Of a stretch of DNA of 35,396 nt, positions 8,107 to 17,531 are shown piece by piece. The position numbers were made by a program, and so were the translations under genes. Source of the DNA: an uncultured Flavobacteriales bacterium (GTDB lineage Bacteria > Bacteroidota > Bacteroidia > Flavobacteriales_D > Sanyastnellaceae); NCBI GenBank assembly GCA_913051865.1, contig CAJXHE010000010.1:1-35396 (forward strand). Reading direction: 5' to 3'. Numbering within the stretch: the stretch's first letter is position 1; each line of letters begins with the position of its first letter. The notes under the pieces were generated by a model that was not told the DNA's origin, searched no databases, and worked only from the letters and a program-made list of their open reading frames with translations.

Positions 8107-10374
8107 ATGCAATTTTTAATTGACAACATTCTTTATCTGGTCCCTTTAATTGCCATTTTCGGCTTAATCATCATGGCTATTCAAGGTTCTTGGGTTCGCA
8201 AACAACCTAAGGGCAACGAAAGAATGACGGAAATCGCAACCTATATACACGAAGGAGCGCTTGCTTTCCTGAACGCTGAATACCGACTATTGGCCATTTT
8301 TGTAGTCATTTCTGGAGCGGCGCTTGCAGTCGTCTCAACGCTTGTAGAAAACACGCATTGGTTTATTGTTGTGGCATTTGTCATAGGTGCAGTATTTTCT
8401 GCTGTTGCTGGAAACATCGGGATGCGCATCGCAACTGAAGCTAATGTGAGAACTGCTGAGGCAGCAAAGACGAGCTTATCTAAAGCATTGAAAGTATCCT
8501 TTACCGGAGGTACAGTCATGGGACTTGGTGTCGCAGGTTTGGCTGTGTTCGGGTTGAGTATTATTTTCATTATTTTAATTAAGACGTCTATACTAGGAAT
8601 AGATGGTGGTCTGCCGGATCCTACAAAATGGCAAGACATGATTATCGTGCTTGAAGCACTTGCTGGTTTCTCGTTAGGTGCTGAATCAATTGCGCTGTTT
8701 GCGCGTGTTGGAGGAGGTATTTACACCAAAGCAGCTGACGTTGGTGCTGATTTAGTCGGTAAGGTTGAAGCTGGTATTCCTGAAGATGATCCACGTAACC
8801 CTGCGACTATTGCAGATAACGTAGGTGATAACGTAGGTGACGTAGCCGGCATGGGTGCTGATCTGTTTGGCTCTTACGTGGCAACAGTACTAGCGGCAAT
8901 GGTCCTAGGGGTTTACGTTGTACGTGACATGGGCGCTGAATACACGGACGGGTTCGGTGGCCTCGCTACACTACTCCTACCGCTTGTCATCTCAGCGCTT
9001 GGTATTATATTCTCTCTGATCGCAACGAAGTTCATTAACGTGACTGACGACGGAAAAGAAGCTGAAGTTCAATCTGCACTTAACAAAGGAAACTGGGGCT
9101 CTATCATTATGACAGCGATTGCTTGTTACTTCCTGATTGATTGGATGCTCCCTGATATGATATCTATGAATTTCTTCCAAGACGCTGAGAAGTCTGCGAC
9201 TCCTTTCGCTTCAATCAACGTTTTCTATGCTGTTCTTGTAGGACTTGGTGTAGGAGGTGGGATTAGCTGGATGACTGAGTACTATACTGGACTCGGTAAA
9301 AAGCCTGTAATGGACATCGTGCGCAATTCAAATACAGGAGCAGGAACAAACATCATCGCTGGATTGTCAACGGGTATGATTTCGACCTTCGGACCTATTC
9401 TTCTTTTTGCCGTTGCAATTTACGCATCTTACGAATTCGCAGGATTCTATGGGGTTGCGATTGCTGCATGTGCGATGATGGCTACAACCGCAATGCAATT
9501 GGCGATTGATGCCTTTGGACCTATCGCAGACAACGCGGGAGGTATTGCTGAGATGTGTGAACTGCCTGCTGAAGTCCGTGAGCGTACAGATATTCTCGAT
9601 TCTGTTGGAAACACAACGGCAGCGATCGGGAAAGGCTTTGCAATTGCATCGGCTGCTTTGACAGCTTTGGCACTTTTCGCTGCCTACGTGACCATGACTG
9701 GTATTGACGGAATTAACATTTTTAAGGCTGACGTTCTAGCAACACTGTTTGTGGGTGCGATGATTCCTGTGGTGTTCTCTGCACTCGCTATGAAATCAGT
9801 CGGAAAGGCTGCGATGGAGATGGTAAAAGAGGTGAGACGCCAGTTTAAAGAGATTCCTGGAATTATGGAAGGAACAGGCCAACCTGAATACAGCAAGTGT
9901 GTTGATATTAGCACAAAAGCTGCCCTCAAAGAGATGATGCTTCCTGGTGCGATTACAATCGTTTCTCCAATCATCATAGGATTCACTATGGGTGCTGAGC
10001 CACTCGGGTCTTATATGGCGGGTGTCACAGTGAGTGGCGTTCTTTGGGCAATCTTCCAAAACAACGCTGGCGGTGCTTGGGACAACGCAAAGAAGAGTTT
10101 CGAAGCAGGTGTTGAAATTGATGGAGAGATGACATATAAAGGTTCTGAAGCTCACAAAGCGGCAGTCACTGGAGATACTGTTGGCGATCCATTTAAGGAC
10201 ACATCTGGTCCATCAATGAACATTCTTATTAAGTTGACTTGCCTAATCGGTCTTGTTATTGCCCCTCTTCTTGCAGGAGGAGACAATCACAGTCACACAA
10301 ACAATGAGGACACATCAATCGATGCAAAGGTTGAACGCATTACCGAATCGAATGAAGTCTTTGTTAAAAATTAA
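8107..10374 (+). CDS. hppA: Membrane-bound ion-pumping pyrophosphatase, K+-dependent type
   Basis: The 755-residue, very hydrophobic protein (about 16 membrane helices) splits pyrophosphate and pumps cations across the inner membrane. The active-site signature is intact: [11 protein letters not shown] (211-221), then [20 protein letters not shown] (226-245). Residue 505 after GNTT is Ala rather than Lys, which marks the K+-dependent class. The glutamate found in LFESYV of Na+-pumping enzymes is Gly255 here (LFGSYV), while GAESIAL carries Glu193 where most members have Ser. This matches the flavobacterial H+-pump pattern, so H+ transport is the best guess. The C-terminal tail, about 30 residues, is polar and unusual. 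The YceI lipoprotein gene follows after 4 bases. Confidence 0.95.
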   Translation: MQFLIDNILYLVPLIAIFGLIIMAIQGSWVRKQPKGNERMTEIATYIHEGALAFLNAEYRLLAIFVVISGAALAVVSTLVENTHWFIVVAFVIGAVFSAVAGNIGMRIATEANVRTAEAAKTSLSKALKVSFTGGTVMGLGVAGLAVFGLSIIFIILIKTSILGIDGGLPDPTKWQDMIIVLEALAGFSLGAESIALFARVGGGIYTKAADVGADLVGKVEAGIPEDDPRNPATIADNVGDNVGDVAGMGADLFGSYVATVLAAMVLGVYVVRDMGAEYTDGFGGLATLLLPLVISALGIIFSLIATKFINVTDDGKEAEVQSALNKGNWGSIIMTAIACYFLIDWMLPDMISMNFFQDAEKSATPFASINVFYAVLVGLGVGGGISWMTEYYTGLGKKPVMDIVRNSNTGAGTNIIAGLSTGMISTFGPILLFAVAIYASYEFAGFYGVAIAACAMMATTAMQLAIDAFGPIADNAGGIAEMCELPAEVRERTDILDSVGNTTAAIGKGFAIASAALTALALFAAYVTMTGIDGINIFKADVLATLFVGAMIPVVFSALAMKSVGKAAMEMVKEVRRQFKEIPGIMEGTGQPEYSKCVDISTKAALKEMMLPGAITIVSPIIIGFTMGAEPLGSYMAGVTVSGVLWAIFQNNAGGAWDNAKKSFEAGVEIDGEMTYKGSEAHKAAVTGDTVGDPFKDTSGPSMNILIKLTCLIGLVIAPLLAGGDNHSHTNNEDTSIDAKVERITESNEVFVKN

Positions 10375-10378
10375 AACC

Positions 10379-11062
10379 ATGAAATTATCTCACCTTATTT
10401 TCGGATTTGTAGTCCTCATATGCACGTCTTGTAACTCTGAATCTTCAAACGAAAATTCAGACACAGCGTCTACAAATGAGTCAAAAGCCAAAGTCTCTAC
10501 AACATTAGGTGAATTGGGCATTCCTGATGGAAAGTATTCTTTAACAAAGGACAAACCACGTATCAATTGGACGGCAAAGAAAATATCTGGATCAGGTCAT
10601 TCAGGCATTATCCCTGCGACAAAAGGGAAATTTAAAGTTGAAGCTGGGATCATTACAAAAGGTCTTGTCACCTTCAATATGAATGGCTTTGAGGCCACCG
10701 ATATCGATGGAGATTCAAAAGAAAACTTTGACAGCCATCTAAAGAATGAAGACTTTTTTGATGTCGATAAATTCCCAGAAGCAACGCTTTCTTTCAACAG
10801 TTCTTCAATCAATAAGGAAGGCACAAAGACACTTTCATGCACACTCGACATGCACGGTATCGCTGTAGATTATGACATACCATTTAAGTTAAAGGAACAA
10901 AAGTTACCCGAGGGAGGGATGGGTTATAACATCTCCGGAGAGTTTTTCATGGATCGAACAAAACATGAACTTACATATGGTTCAGGATCATTTTTTGACA
11001 ACCTGGGAGACAAAGCAATCAATGACGATGTACTCATATCATTCGCATTTTTAGCTCTATAA
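10379..11062 (+). CDS. YceI-like lipoprotein
   Basis: A 227-residue protein. The N terminus is a lipoprotein signal (MKLSHLIFGFVVLICTSC, with Cys18 the likely lipid-bearing residue; the -3 position is Cys, so the lipobox is imperfect), followed by a Ser/Asn/Glu-rich linker to about residue 45. The rest is a YceI lipocalin-like domain (NWTAKKISGSGHSGIIPATKG, KNEDFFDVDKFPEATLSF, HGIAVDYDIPFKL). YceI proteins bind isoprenoid-type lipids, but physiological ligands are mostly unknown. The frame is open further upstream inside hppA; the ATG at 10379 is chosen because the signal peptide starts there. It is likely cotranscribed with hppA and ends at the terminator at 11081-11109. Confidence 0.9.
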   Translation: MKLSHLIFGFVVLICTSCNSESSNENSDTASTNESKAKVSTTLGELGIPDGKYSLTKDKPRINWTAKKISGSGHSGIIPATKGKFKVEAGIITKGLVTFNMNGFEATDIDGDSKENFDSHLKNEDFFDVDKFPEATLSFNSSSINKEGTKTLSCTLDMHGIAVDYDIPFKLKEQKLPEGGMGYNISGEFFMDRTKHELTYGSGSFFDNLGDKAINDDVLISFAFLAL

Positions 11063-11078
11063 ATTAAGAACCCTACAA

Positions 11079-11110
11079 GAAAAAAGCCACGCAAATGCGT
11101 GGCTTTTTTT
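11079..11110. terminator. Bidirectional hairpin terminator between yceI and dNK genes
   Basis: AAAAAGCCACGC (11081-11092) pairs perfectly with GCGTGGCTTTTT (11097-11108) around an AAAT loop. The run of T follows on the plus strand and, by symmetry, on the minus strand. It lies between two convergent genes (YceI-like, stop 11062; deoxynucleoside kinase, stop 11131), so it can end both transcripts. Confidence 0.9.
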
Positions 11111-11130
11111 ATGCTTAAGCGGGAGATATC

Positions 11131-11757
11131 TTACTTGGCTTGCTCAAACAAACCATGAAGCTTTGCATCAATAGCCTCAATGATTTTACTCAGATCTTCT
11201 TTGTTGTCGGCAAACTCAAGATCATCTACATCAATAATGAGAAGTTCACCTTTTGTATATGTAGAAATCCACGCTTCATACCTTTCATTCAAACGGTTGA
11301 GGTAATCCAAACGAATCGCTTCTTCGTAATCTCTTCCCCTTTTCTGAATCTGAGAGACCAATTTTGGAACTGAAGCCCTCAGGTAAATCATTAAGTCAGG
11401 AGGAGAAACAAACGTTTCCATTAAATCGAACAATATTCTATAATTCTCATAGTCACGCGTTGACATTAGACCCATAGCGTTCAGGTTGGGCGCAAAAATA
11501 TGAGCATCCTCATAAATAGTCCTGTCTTGAATCATGGGCTTCCCTTTCTCTTTAAGATCGATTAATTGCGCAAATCGAGAATTTAAAAAGTACACCTGCA
11601 CATTGAAAGACCAACGTTGCATGTCTTTATAAAAATCGTTTAGATAGGGATTGTCATCTACACTCTCATAATGAGGTGTGTATTTATAGTGCTTTGCTAA
11701 AAGCGTAGTGAGAGTAGTTTTGCCTGACCCTATGTTTCCTGCGACTGCTAAATGCAT
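11131..11757 (-). CDS. Deoxynucleoside kinase (dAdo/dGuo kinase family)
   Basis: A 208-residue cytoplasmic kinase that phosphorylates deoxynucleosides for salvage. It has a P-loop GNIGSGKT at 7-14, the acidic substrate residue Glu31 followed by VDDNPYLNDFY, the DRTIYEDAHIF motif at 78-88 (the dNK 'ERS/DRS' site), and an arginine-rich lid at KRGRDYEEAIR. Base specificity cannot be read from sequence; Bacteroidota members often act on purine deoxynucleosides. A near-consensus promoter (TTG-N20-TAGTTTTC) lies before it, with its -33 half in the end of the GH3 gene. The convergent terminator closes the unit. Confidence 0.93.
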   Translation of the reverse strand: MHLAVAGNIGSGKTTLTTLLAKHYKYTPHYESVDDNPYLNDFYKDMQRWSFNVQVYFLNSRFAQLIDLKEKGKPMIQDRTIYEDAHIFAPNLNAMGLMSTRDYENYRILFDLMETFVSPPDLMIYLRASVPKLVSQIQKRGRDYEEAIRLDYLNRLNERYEAWISTYTKGELLIIDVDDLEFADNKEDLSKIIEAIDAKLHGLFEQAK

Positions 11758-11788
11758 TTTATACTTCGTTTTGTTCTTATTCCAGCGG

Positions 11789-11819
11789 GAAAACTAACAC
11801 CTATTTGAAGCCTAACCAA
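11789..11819 (-). promoter_or_regulatory. Probable promoter of the deoxynucleoside kinase gene
   Basis: On the minus strand, TTG (11817-11819) is followed after 20 bases by TAGTTTTC (11789-11796), one mismatch from the TTG-N17-23-TAnnTTTG consensus of Bacteroidota. The predicted start is about 25 bases before the ATG at 11757. The -33 half overlaps the last codons of the upstream GH3 gene, so the kinase can be expressed independently of that gene. Confidence 0.45.
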
Positions 11820-13359
11820 GCATTGTAAATCGATTGGGGATAACTCTTAGTATTTCATCTAAAAATGTCCGTGTATTTGAAAGCCTTAGAATTTTGTGTT
11901 GGCCACCCAATTTGTTGTTTTCTTTAAGCCAACGCTCAAAAGTCCCACACGCTACCAATTGTATATCAGGCATTTGAAGCACCAGATCTCCCGTTCTCTT
12001 CGCATCATAATCTGAACTCAACAACTTGAGTTCTTTGTCTAATGTCACAGCCAAATCGTTCGCTGACAATGTTGACGCATTCTGAGACAACAACTCGATG
12101 GCCCATGTGTGTCCGATCGGATGTCCATCTTCAGCAAAACGTGGCGCAACGGTAAAGTCTTTTGCAGATAAAGAAAGTTTAAACATGGTGGATGCAATCG
12201 CATTTTCCACTTGATCAACCATCAATTCTTCACCCACGACATTTAAAAAAGAAGAGACTCTTCCTGTAACTTGAATGCGATAGGGATCCCGACTCGTCAA
12301 ACGAACGACATCACCTAGCATATACCTCCACAATCCTGCATTTGTTGAAATAACGATGGCGTATTCTTCGCCTACTTCTAACTCTTGCAATTCAAGTGTC
12401 ATTGGACTGGCCCCACCTACCTCGCCTCGCGGAATGAATTCATAAAAAATTCCATGATTTAAAAGCAAAGCCATGTCGTCCCTGTCTAGAGAGTCCTGAA
12501 TGCTAAAGAACCCTTCTGAAGCATTATAGGTTTCCATATAGTTAATATTAGGGGATTTAATTAATCTCTGGAATTCAGATTGATAGGGTGAAAAGCCTAC
12601 GCCCCCATGCATATATAACCACAGGTTTGGCCAAACCTCATCCAAACTTGTCGCGCCAGTTTTATCAAGAACACGATGTGTGACGACAAGCATCCAACTT
12701 GGAATACCCGCAAGGATCCTAACGTCTTCATGAATGATTTGATCAACCATTAAATCAACCTTTTTTTCCCAATCCTCAAGCAAAGTAATCTCACGTCCAG
12801 GTGTTCTTCGCATTTCAACCCAAGAAGGAAGGTTGCGGACGATGATGGCCGACAAATCACCCGTATATGAACCACTTCCGTTTGCATGCAGTGTACTACT
12901 CCCTCCAATAATCAGGTGCTTACCCGAATAAAGAGGGGCATTCGGTCTTTGGTCACAGAACATTGCCAGCAAATCTCTCCCACCTTTGTAATGACAAGAT
13001 TTAAGAGAATCCTGAGTAACAGGTAACAATTTTGACCGATCTGAAGTCGTGCCGGATGTTTTTGCGAACCAAGTGACATCCCCAGGCCAAAGAACATTGG
13101 GCGCGCCTTCATGTGCTTTGAAAATCCAAGGTTTAATCTCATCATACGTCCTTATGGGTATCTGAGATTTAAAATCCCTCAAAGAAATCGGATTTGAGAA
13201 CTTCGAGAAACCGTGCGCTTCACCAAACTTTGTGTGTTGTAGACCCTTTGCCAAATCAAAAAACACCGATTCTTGAGACGCAATAGGATTTTGCAACATC
13301 CGATTAATCTTTGCCATTCTGAGGCGGATAATCGAAGAGAAAAGTCGGTTAATAGGCAT
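11812..13359 (-). CDS. GH3 family acyl-adenylate-forming enzyme
   Basis: The 515-residue protein matches the GH3 family, known from plants as enzymes joining amino acids to jasmonate or auxin through an acyl-adenylate. Its ATP-binding motifs are visible: SGTTS at 102-106 (in FAKTSGTTSDRSKLLPV), YNASEGFF (the YxASE motif) in the middle, and YMLGDVVRLTS further on. Bacterial members are common in Bacteroidota, but substrates are unknown; no plant-hormone role should be read into this. There is no signal peptide. It follows the cysteine desulfurase gene by 16 bases and is probably transcribed with it. Confidence 0.9.
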   Translation of the reverse strand: MPINRLFSSIIRLRMAKINRMLQNPIASQESVFFDLAKGLQHTKFGEAHGFSKFSNPISLRDFKSQIPIRTYDEIKPWIFKAHEGAPNVLWPGDVTWFAKTSGTTSDRSKLLPVTQDSLKSCHYKGGRDLLAMFCDQRPNAPLYSGKHLIIGGSSTLHANGSGSYTGDLSAIIVRNLPSWVEMRRTPGREITLLEDWEKKVDLMVDQIIHEDVRILAGIPSWMLVVTHRVLDKTGATSLDEVWPNLWLYMHGGVGFSPYQSEFQRLIKSPNINYMETYNASEGFFSIQDSLDRDDMALLLNHGIFYEFIPRGEVGGASPMTLELQELEVGEEYAIVISTNAGLWRYMLGDVVRLTSRDPYRIQVTGRVSSFLNVVGEELMVDQVENAIASTMFKLSLSAKDFTVAPRFAEDGHPIGHTWAIELLSQNASTLSANDLAVTLDKELKLLSSDYDAKRTGDLVLQMPDIQLVACGTFERWLKENNKLGGQHKILRLSNTRTFLDEILRVIPNRFTMLG

Positions 13360-13375
13360 CAGTAGATGACTGACA

Positions 13376-14533
13376 TCAGCTTAATGCGGGTGAAGAAACG
13401 GGTGCAAAGACACGAGAAATGGCTTCAAGAGCCATGTCAATATCTTCGAATGTCGTGTACCTAGAAAACGAAAACCGAAGACTCGCTCTGTTGGGATCGT
13501 GGTATCCAAGTGCTTTGAGGACATGTGAACCTGTAGTGGCACCACTTGAACAGGCACTTCCTCCAGAACAACATATGCCTTCCAGGTCTAACAGAAATAG
13601 AGCCATACCGCTGTTTGGATGGGGTGGAAATTTGACGCTTAAGACAGTATAGAGTCTGTCTTCTTTGTCAGAGTCTGCATTGAAACTCACGCCAGAAATT
13701 GTGCGCTTCAACCCTTCAACCATATACTTCTTAATATTTCGAACATGAATGGAATGACTGTCAAGCTCTGCATATGCAAGCTGTAGCGCCTTGGCTAAAC
13801 CCACAATCCCATGTAAGTTTTCTGTCCCACTCCTCAATCCACGCTCTTGCCCCCCTCCCACGATTTGGCTTTTAATTTTATTCCTGGGATGGGTGTACAA
13901 GAAGCCTGTCCCTTTTGGACCGTGAAACTTATGCGCGGAACACGTCAGGAAATCTATTTCAAGTGCATCAAGTTGAAAGGGATAATGCGCCATTGTTTGG
14001 ACAGTGTCACTGTGGAAATAAGCATTCATTTCCTTACACGTCTTGGCAATTTCATCAAGAGGCTGAATGACTCCCACCTCATTATTTGCGTGCATTAGAC
14101 TGACAATTGTCTTGGGACCAGATGCCAAAATATTCCTTAAATCATCACAGTCGACAGTTCCATCAGGATGATGTTTCACATACACAACTTCGATGGCAAA
14201 CAACTGAGACATTTTTTCCGAACTCGCAATGACTGCAATATGCTCGGCCTCAGATGTCACGATTCTTTTACATCCCAAATCTTTGACTGCAGCTCTTAAC
14301 GCAAGGTTATCTGCCTCTGTACCGCCAGAAGTAAAAGTAACAGAGCGAGGTGCACAACCAAGTAAGTGCGCAATATCTCTTCTGCTCGTTTCTATGAGTG
14401 CCTTTGCTTTCCTTCCTTCAGCATGTGAAGAAGAGGGATTTCCGAACACATCCCTTAGGACAGGAATCATTGCTTCTGCAACTTCGGGTGCTAACTGTGT
14501 CGTTGCAGCATTATCGAGATAAATAGATTTCAC
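13376..14533 (-). CDS. Cysteine desulfurase (NifS/IscS-like)
   Basis: A PLP enzyme that takes sulfur from cysteine and holds it as a persulfide for Fe-S clusters or tRNA thiolation. In the 385 residues: DNAATT at 7-12, SGGTEADNLAL (69-79), the PLP lysine Lys202 in SAHKFHGPKGTGFLY, the RSGTEN motif (234-239) and the catalytic loop SGGSACSSGA with Cys328. Two extra cysteines, 321 and 322, sit just before this loop. No iscU or suf genes are adjacent, so it is probably not the main Fe-S assembly enzyme, though that is inference. A consensus promoter lies upstream, and the GH3 gene follows closely. Confidence 0.94.
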   Translation of the reverse strand: MKSIYLDNAATTQLAPEVAEAMIPVLRDVFGNPSSSHAEGRKAKALIETSRRDIAHLLGCAPRSVTFTSGGTEADNLALRAAVKDLGCKRIVTSEAEHIAVIASSEKMSQLFAIEVVYVKHHPDGTVDCDDLRNILASGPKTIVSLMHANNEVGVIQPLDEIAKTCKEMNAYFHSDTVQTMAHYPFQLDALEIDFLTCSAHKFHGPKGTGFLYTHPRNKIKSQIVGGGQERGLRSGTENLHGIVGLAKALQLAYAELDSHSIHVRNIKKYMVEGLKRTISGVSFNADSDKEDRLYTVLSVKFPPHPNSGMALFLLDLEGICCSGGSACSSGATTGSHVLKALGYHDPNRASLRFSFSRYTTFEDIDMALEAISRVFAPVSSPALS

Positions 14534-14556
14534 TTTATAATCTTTAATTCAGATTG

Positions 14557-14590
14557 CAAATGTAAGATTTAAGCTCAACAATTACGCAAA
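14557..14590 (-). promoter_or_regulatory. Promoter of the cysteine desulfurase gene
   Basis: On the minus strand, TTTG (14587-14590, inside the last codons of glmM) is followed after 22 bases by TACATTTG (14557-14564), an exact TAnnTTTG. The spacing falls within the 17-23 range reported for Flavobacterium. It predicts a leader of about 17 bases before the ATG at 14533. Confidence 0.6.
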
Positions 14591-15976
14591 TCGCTTGAGA
14601 AGGTCATGCAACTCAGTTTTAAACCTATTTGCAAGGTTTTGTGAGGCTTCTTTTGTATTCGATTCTGCATAAACACGAATGATTGGCTCCGTGTTGCTTC
14701 TCCTAAGATGAACCCACCCCTCTTCCAGGTCAAACTTAACGCCATCAATGGTGTTCACTTTAGCCTCCGGATGATTCAATACCAATGTATCCAAAGCCTC
14801 CTCTACGCCAGATTCAGGGAGAGATAATTTGTCTTTTTGGATCACAAAGCTGGGATAAGTATTCCTTAATTCGCTGCACTTTAATCCAGATTCAATAAGG
14901 TGGGTTAAAAACAAACCCACGCCTACCAATGCATCTCTGCCGGAGTGAGAGGTCGGATAAATGACACCTCCGTTTCCCTCACCGCCAATGATAGCTTGTG
15001 TATTGCGAATCGCCTCTACGACATTGACCTCGCCTACTGCTGAGGCTGTATACATCCCACCATGACGTTCGGTAATGACACTAAGAGCTCTTGTCGAACT
15101 CAAATTACTAACTGTATTTCCTGGCGTCTTTGACAACACGTAATCAGCGACAGCCACAAGTGTATACTCCTCTCCGAAAAACGTGCCATCTTCGTTCACG
15201 AAACAGAGCCTATCTACGTCTGGATCTACACTAATTCCCAGGTCACATTTGTGATCGACAACAACTTTCATAAGGTCCGTCAGATGTTTTGGCAGCGGTT
15301 CGGGGTTGTGCGCGAAATTTCCTGTAGGCTCGCAATGAACTTTAACAACGTCCACTCCGAGGCTTTCTAACAACATGGGAATTGCAATGCCTCCAGATGA
15401 GTTAACGGCATCAACAGCAACTTTCAATCCCGCACCTCTCACAGAATTTGCATTGACCAAATCGAGACCCAAAACATGGTCAACATGCCATTTTAACCAC
15501 GAATCATCATGTGAGGTCGTTCCCAAATCATCCACCTCTGCATATTGAATCTGCGAATCCGACAATTTCAGCACCAACTCTCCTTCAGAAGCCGAAAGAA
15601 ATTCTCCACGCCCATCAAGAAGTTTTAAAGCGTTCCACTCTTTCGGATTGTGCGAGGCCGTAATAATAATCCCACCGTTCGCGGCCAGTTCAGGGACAGC
15701 CAATTCTACAGTTGGCGTTGTACTCAGACCGAGATCAACAACATTAATTCCCAACGCATTCAAAGTAGAAGAAATTAAATCACTGACCATCCTGCCAGAC
15801 AGCCTTGCATCTCTGCCCAAAACAACTGTTGGAATATTGGAATTACCCACTTCCATCTTAGAAAGAATCCAAGCACCATAGCCTGTTGCAAAACGAACGA
15901 TATCTGGTGGCGTAAGACAGTCACCTACCGACCCACCAATTGTTCCTCGAATACCAGAAATAGATTTAATAAGCAT
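14582..15976 (-). CDS. glmM: Phosphoglucosamine mutase / phosphohexomutase
   Basis: GlmM converts glucosamine-6-phosphate to glucosamine-1-phosphate on the way to UDP-GlcNAc. The 464-residue protein has the phosphoserine motif TASHNPKEWNALK (Ser108 of the chosen start), the Mg-binding loop DPDVDR, the sugar-binding loop GGEGNGGVIYP and the C-terminal phosphate-binding segment RRSNTEPIIRVYAES. The ATG at 15976 (MLIKSISGIRGTIGG) is chosen over one at 16030 because the family begins right before SGIRG. Phosphomannomutase activity cannot be excluded, but the GIRG start and Bacteroidota practice favour GlmM. It diverges from the TPR gene. Confidence 0.9.
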   Translation of the reverse strand: MLIKSISGIRGTIGGSVGDCLTPPDIVRFATGYGAWILSKMEVGNSNIPTVVLGRDARLSGRMVSDLISSTLNALGINVVDLGLSTTPTVELAVPELAANGGIIITASHNPKEWNALKLLDGRGEFLSASEGELVLKLSDSQIQYAEVDDLGTTSHDDSWLKWHVDHVLGLDLVNANSVRGAGLKVAVDAVNSSGGIAIPMLLESLGVDVVKVHCEPTGNFAHNPEPLPKHLTDLMKVVVDHKCDLGISVDPDVDRLCFVNEDGTFFGEEYTLVAVADYVLSKTPGNTVSNLSSTRALSVITERHGGMYTASAVGEVNVVEAIRNTQAIIGGEGNGGVIYPTSHSGRDALVGVGLFLTHLIESGLKCSELRNTYPSFVIQKDKLSLPESGVEEALDTLVLNHPEAKVNTIDGVKFDLEEGWVHLRRSNTEPIIRVYAESNTKEASQNLANRFKTELHDLLKRFA

Positions 15977-16100
15977 AGACACAAAGTAAAGGCGCACAAT
16001 CCATGTCTCAGCATCCACTTTCGCATGCAATAATTTAGTTTTCCCCTATTGATGTTAAAAACCCTCTTGTATTAAAGATAAGTTTAAGACATTTGTATGT

Positions 16101-16108
16101 TAGTTTTG
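16101..16108 (+). promoter_or_regulatory. Possible -7 element before the TPR gene
   Basis: TAGTTTTG is an exact TAnnTTTG match. If used, transcription would start near 16114, so the ATG codons at 16115 or 16136, and not the earlier one at 16097, would be the real starts. No TTG lies 17-23 bases upstream, so support is partial. Confidence 0.3.
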
Positions 16109-16114
16109 GTAAGG

Positions 16115-17527
16115 ATGGTTGAAGAAGAAAATCACATGAATAGCGAAAGCGAAATAGATGATTTAGTTAAGCGATACGAGCTCATGGTAGATAATGGTGA
16201 AAACCGTTATTTCGATGTGGAGGAGTTCGAAATGCTGATTGGGCATTATCTGAGCTTTGGCGAAATTGAGAATGCACAACGGGTACTTCATTATGCGAGC
16301 AATTTGTTTCCTGAAAGCATCAATCTTCAATTGAGAGAAGCACAAATACTGGCCGGACTGGGAAAGCATATTAATGCAATTCCCCGATTACAAAACCTCC
16401 TTGCTTTTGAACCTCAAAATGAAGAAATTCATTTAACCCTTGCGTCTATTTACAGCAAAATGGAAGAGCACACAAAAGCAATTGACCATTTCAAAAGTGC
16501 ATTTATAAATTCTGATCCAGAATTAAAATCAGAAATAAGACTTGACATTGCGCTGGAATATGAAAATTTAGGAGACTGGAAAAAAGCTATTTCCGTCCTT
16601 GAAGAAGCACTGACTCATGACGTTTCTAACGAGGCCGCGTTGTTTGAATTGGCTTTTTGTTATGACAAAATGAATAACCTCAAAAGTGCCATTAAATTTT
16701 TCAATCAATTTCTGGATGAAAATCCATACAGCACTACTGGGTGGTATAATCTGGGGAACGCTTATCACAGAATTGGATCTATCAAACAAGCGATTGATGC
16801 GTACGATTTTGCAATTGCTATAGACGACAAATACGTACAAGCATATCAACAAAAGGCGGAAGCGTTTGGATGCAATGACAATTTCTCTGATGCATTAGCA
16901 ACCTATCAAGAGGTTTTACAAATTGTAGATCCTACACCGCATACGCTCTGTTCTATTGGAGAATGCTATGAGAGACTCGACAACTATTTAGAAGCTGAAG
17001 TTTACTATAAAAAATGTTTGGCTTTAAATGAGGGATACCCCGACGCATACATCGGCCTAGGTGTTCTAGGAGACCTTCAGTCTGATAACGCTTTGGCTGT
17101 CACATGTTTTGAACAAGCTGTCCTGTTAACACCTGACAACTCAGACTATCGCCTGCTTCTTGCAACAGCGTTGATGAAGCTCGCGAAACCGCAAGAAGCT
17201 GACTCACAATTTATTGAAATCCTAGAAAGAGAGCCGAAAAACATCGAGGCATGGGAAGGTCGCGTTGACAATCTGCAACGTCTCAATGCGCATGAAGCAG
17301 CATTGGAGTTGTTAGAAGAGGGCCTCAAAATAGTTCCTGAAACAACCCATCTTAAATATCAAGAGTTTGTAAGCATCTTCTTCAGCGGAGAAGAAGCTAA
17401 AGCGATTGACTTACTGGAAACACTCCTTATCAACAACTACGACAGTGCGCGTAGAATTTTCAAATCATTCCCTGACTTGCTCAATGACAACAGGATTGCG
17501 GATAGATATAACCGCCTTAAACCCTGA
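16115..17527 (+). CDS. Tetratricopeptide (TPR) repeat protein
   Basis: About 470 residues made almost wholly of 34-residue TPR helix pairs, roughly nine or ten of them, recognisable from repeats such as ALYELAFCYDKMNN-like units, GWYNLGNAYHRIGSIKQAI and AYIGLGVLGDLQSDNALAV. The N-terminal 40 residues are acidic with the FDVEEFEMLIGHYL motif seen in Bacteroidota homologues. It has no signal peptide and probably serves as a cytoplasmic scaffold; partners are unknown. Possible starts are 16097, 16115 and 16136. The middle one is chosen because the -7 element at 16101-16108 overlaps the first and because MVEEENHMNSE reads as natural coding. It is 4 bases upstream of the ComA-like gene. Confidence 0.88.
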   Translation: MVEEENHMNSESEIDDLVKRYELMVDNGENRYFDVEEFEMLIGHYLSFGEIENAQRVLHYASNLFPESINLQLREAQILAGLGKHINAIPRLQNLLAFEPQNEEIHLTLASIYSKMEEHTKAIDHFKSAFINSDPELKSEIRLDIALEYENLGDWKKAISVLEEALTHDVSNEAALFELAFCYDKMNNLKSAIKFFNQFLDENPYSTTGWYNLGNAYHRIGSIKQAIDAYDFAIAIDDKYVQAYQQKAEAFGCNDNFSDALATYQEVLQIVDPTPHTLCSIGECYERLDNYLEAEVYYKKCLALNEGYPDAYIGLGVLGDLQSDNALAVTCFEQAVLLTPDNSDYRLLLATALMKLAKPQEADSQFIEILEREPKNIEAWEGRVDNLQRLNAHEAALELLEEGLKIVPETTHLKYQEFVSIFFSGEEAKAIDLLETLLINNYDSARRIFKSFPDLLNDNRIADRYNRLKP

Positions 17528-17531
17528 TTAA

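Noticed and set aside
10253-10378. Upstream extension of the YceI gene into hppA
   Set aside because: The added sequence overlaps hppA by over 120 bases in another frame and would bury the lipoprotein signal that begins at 10379.
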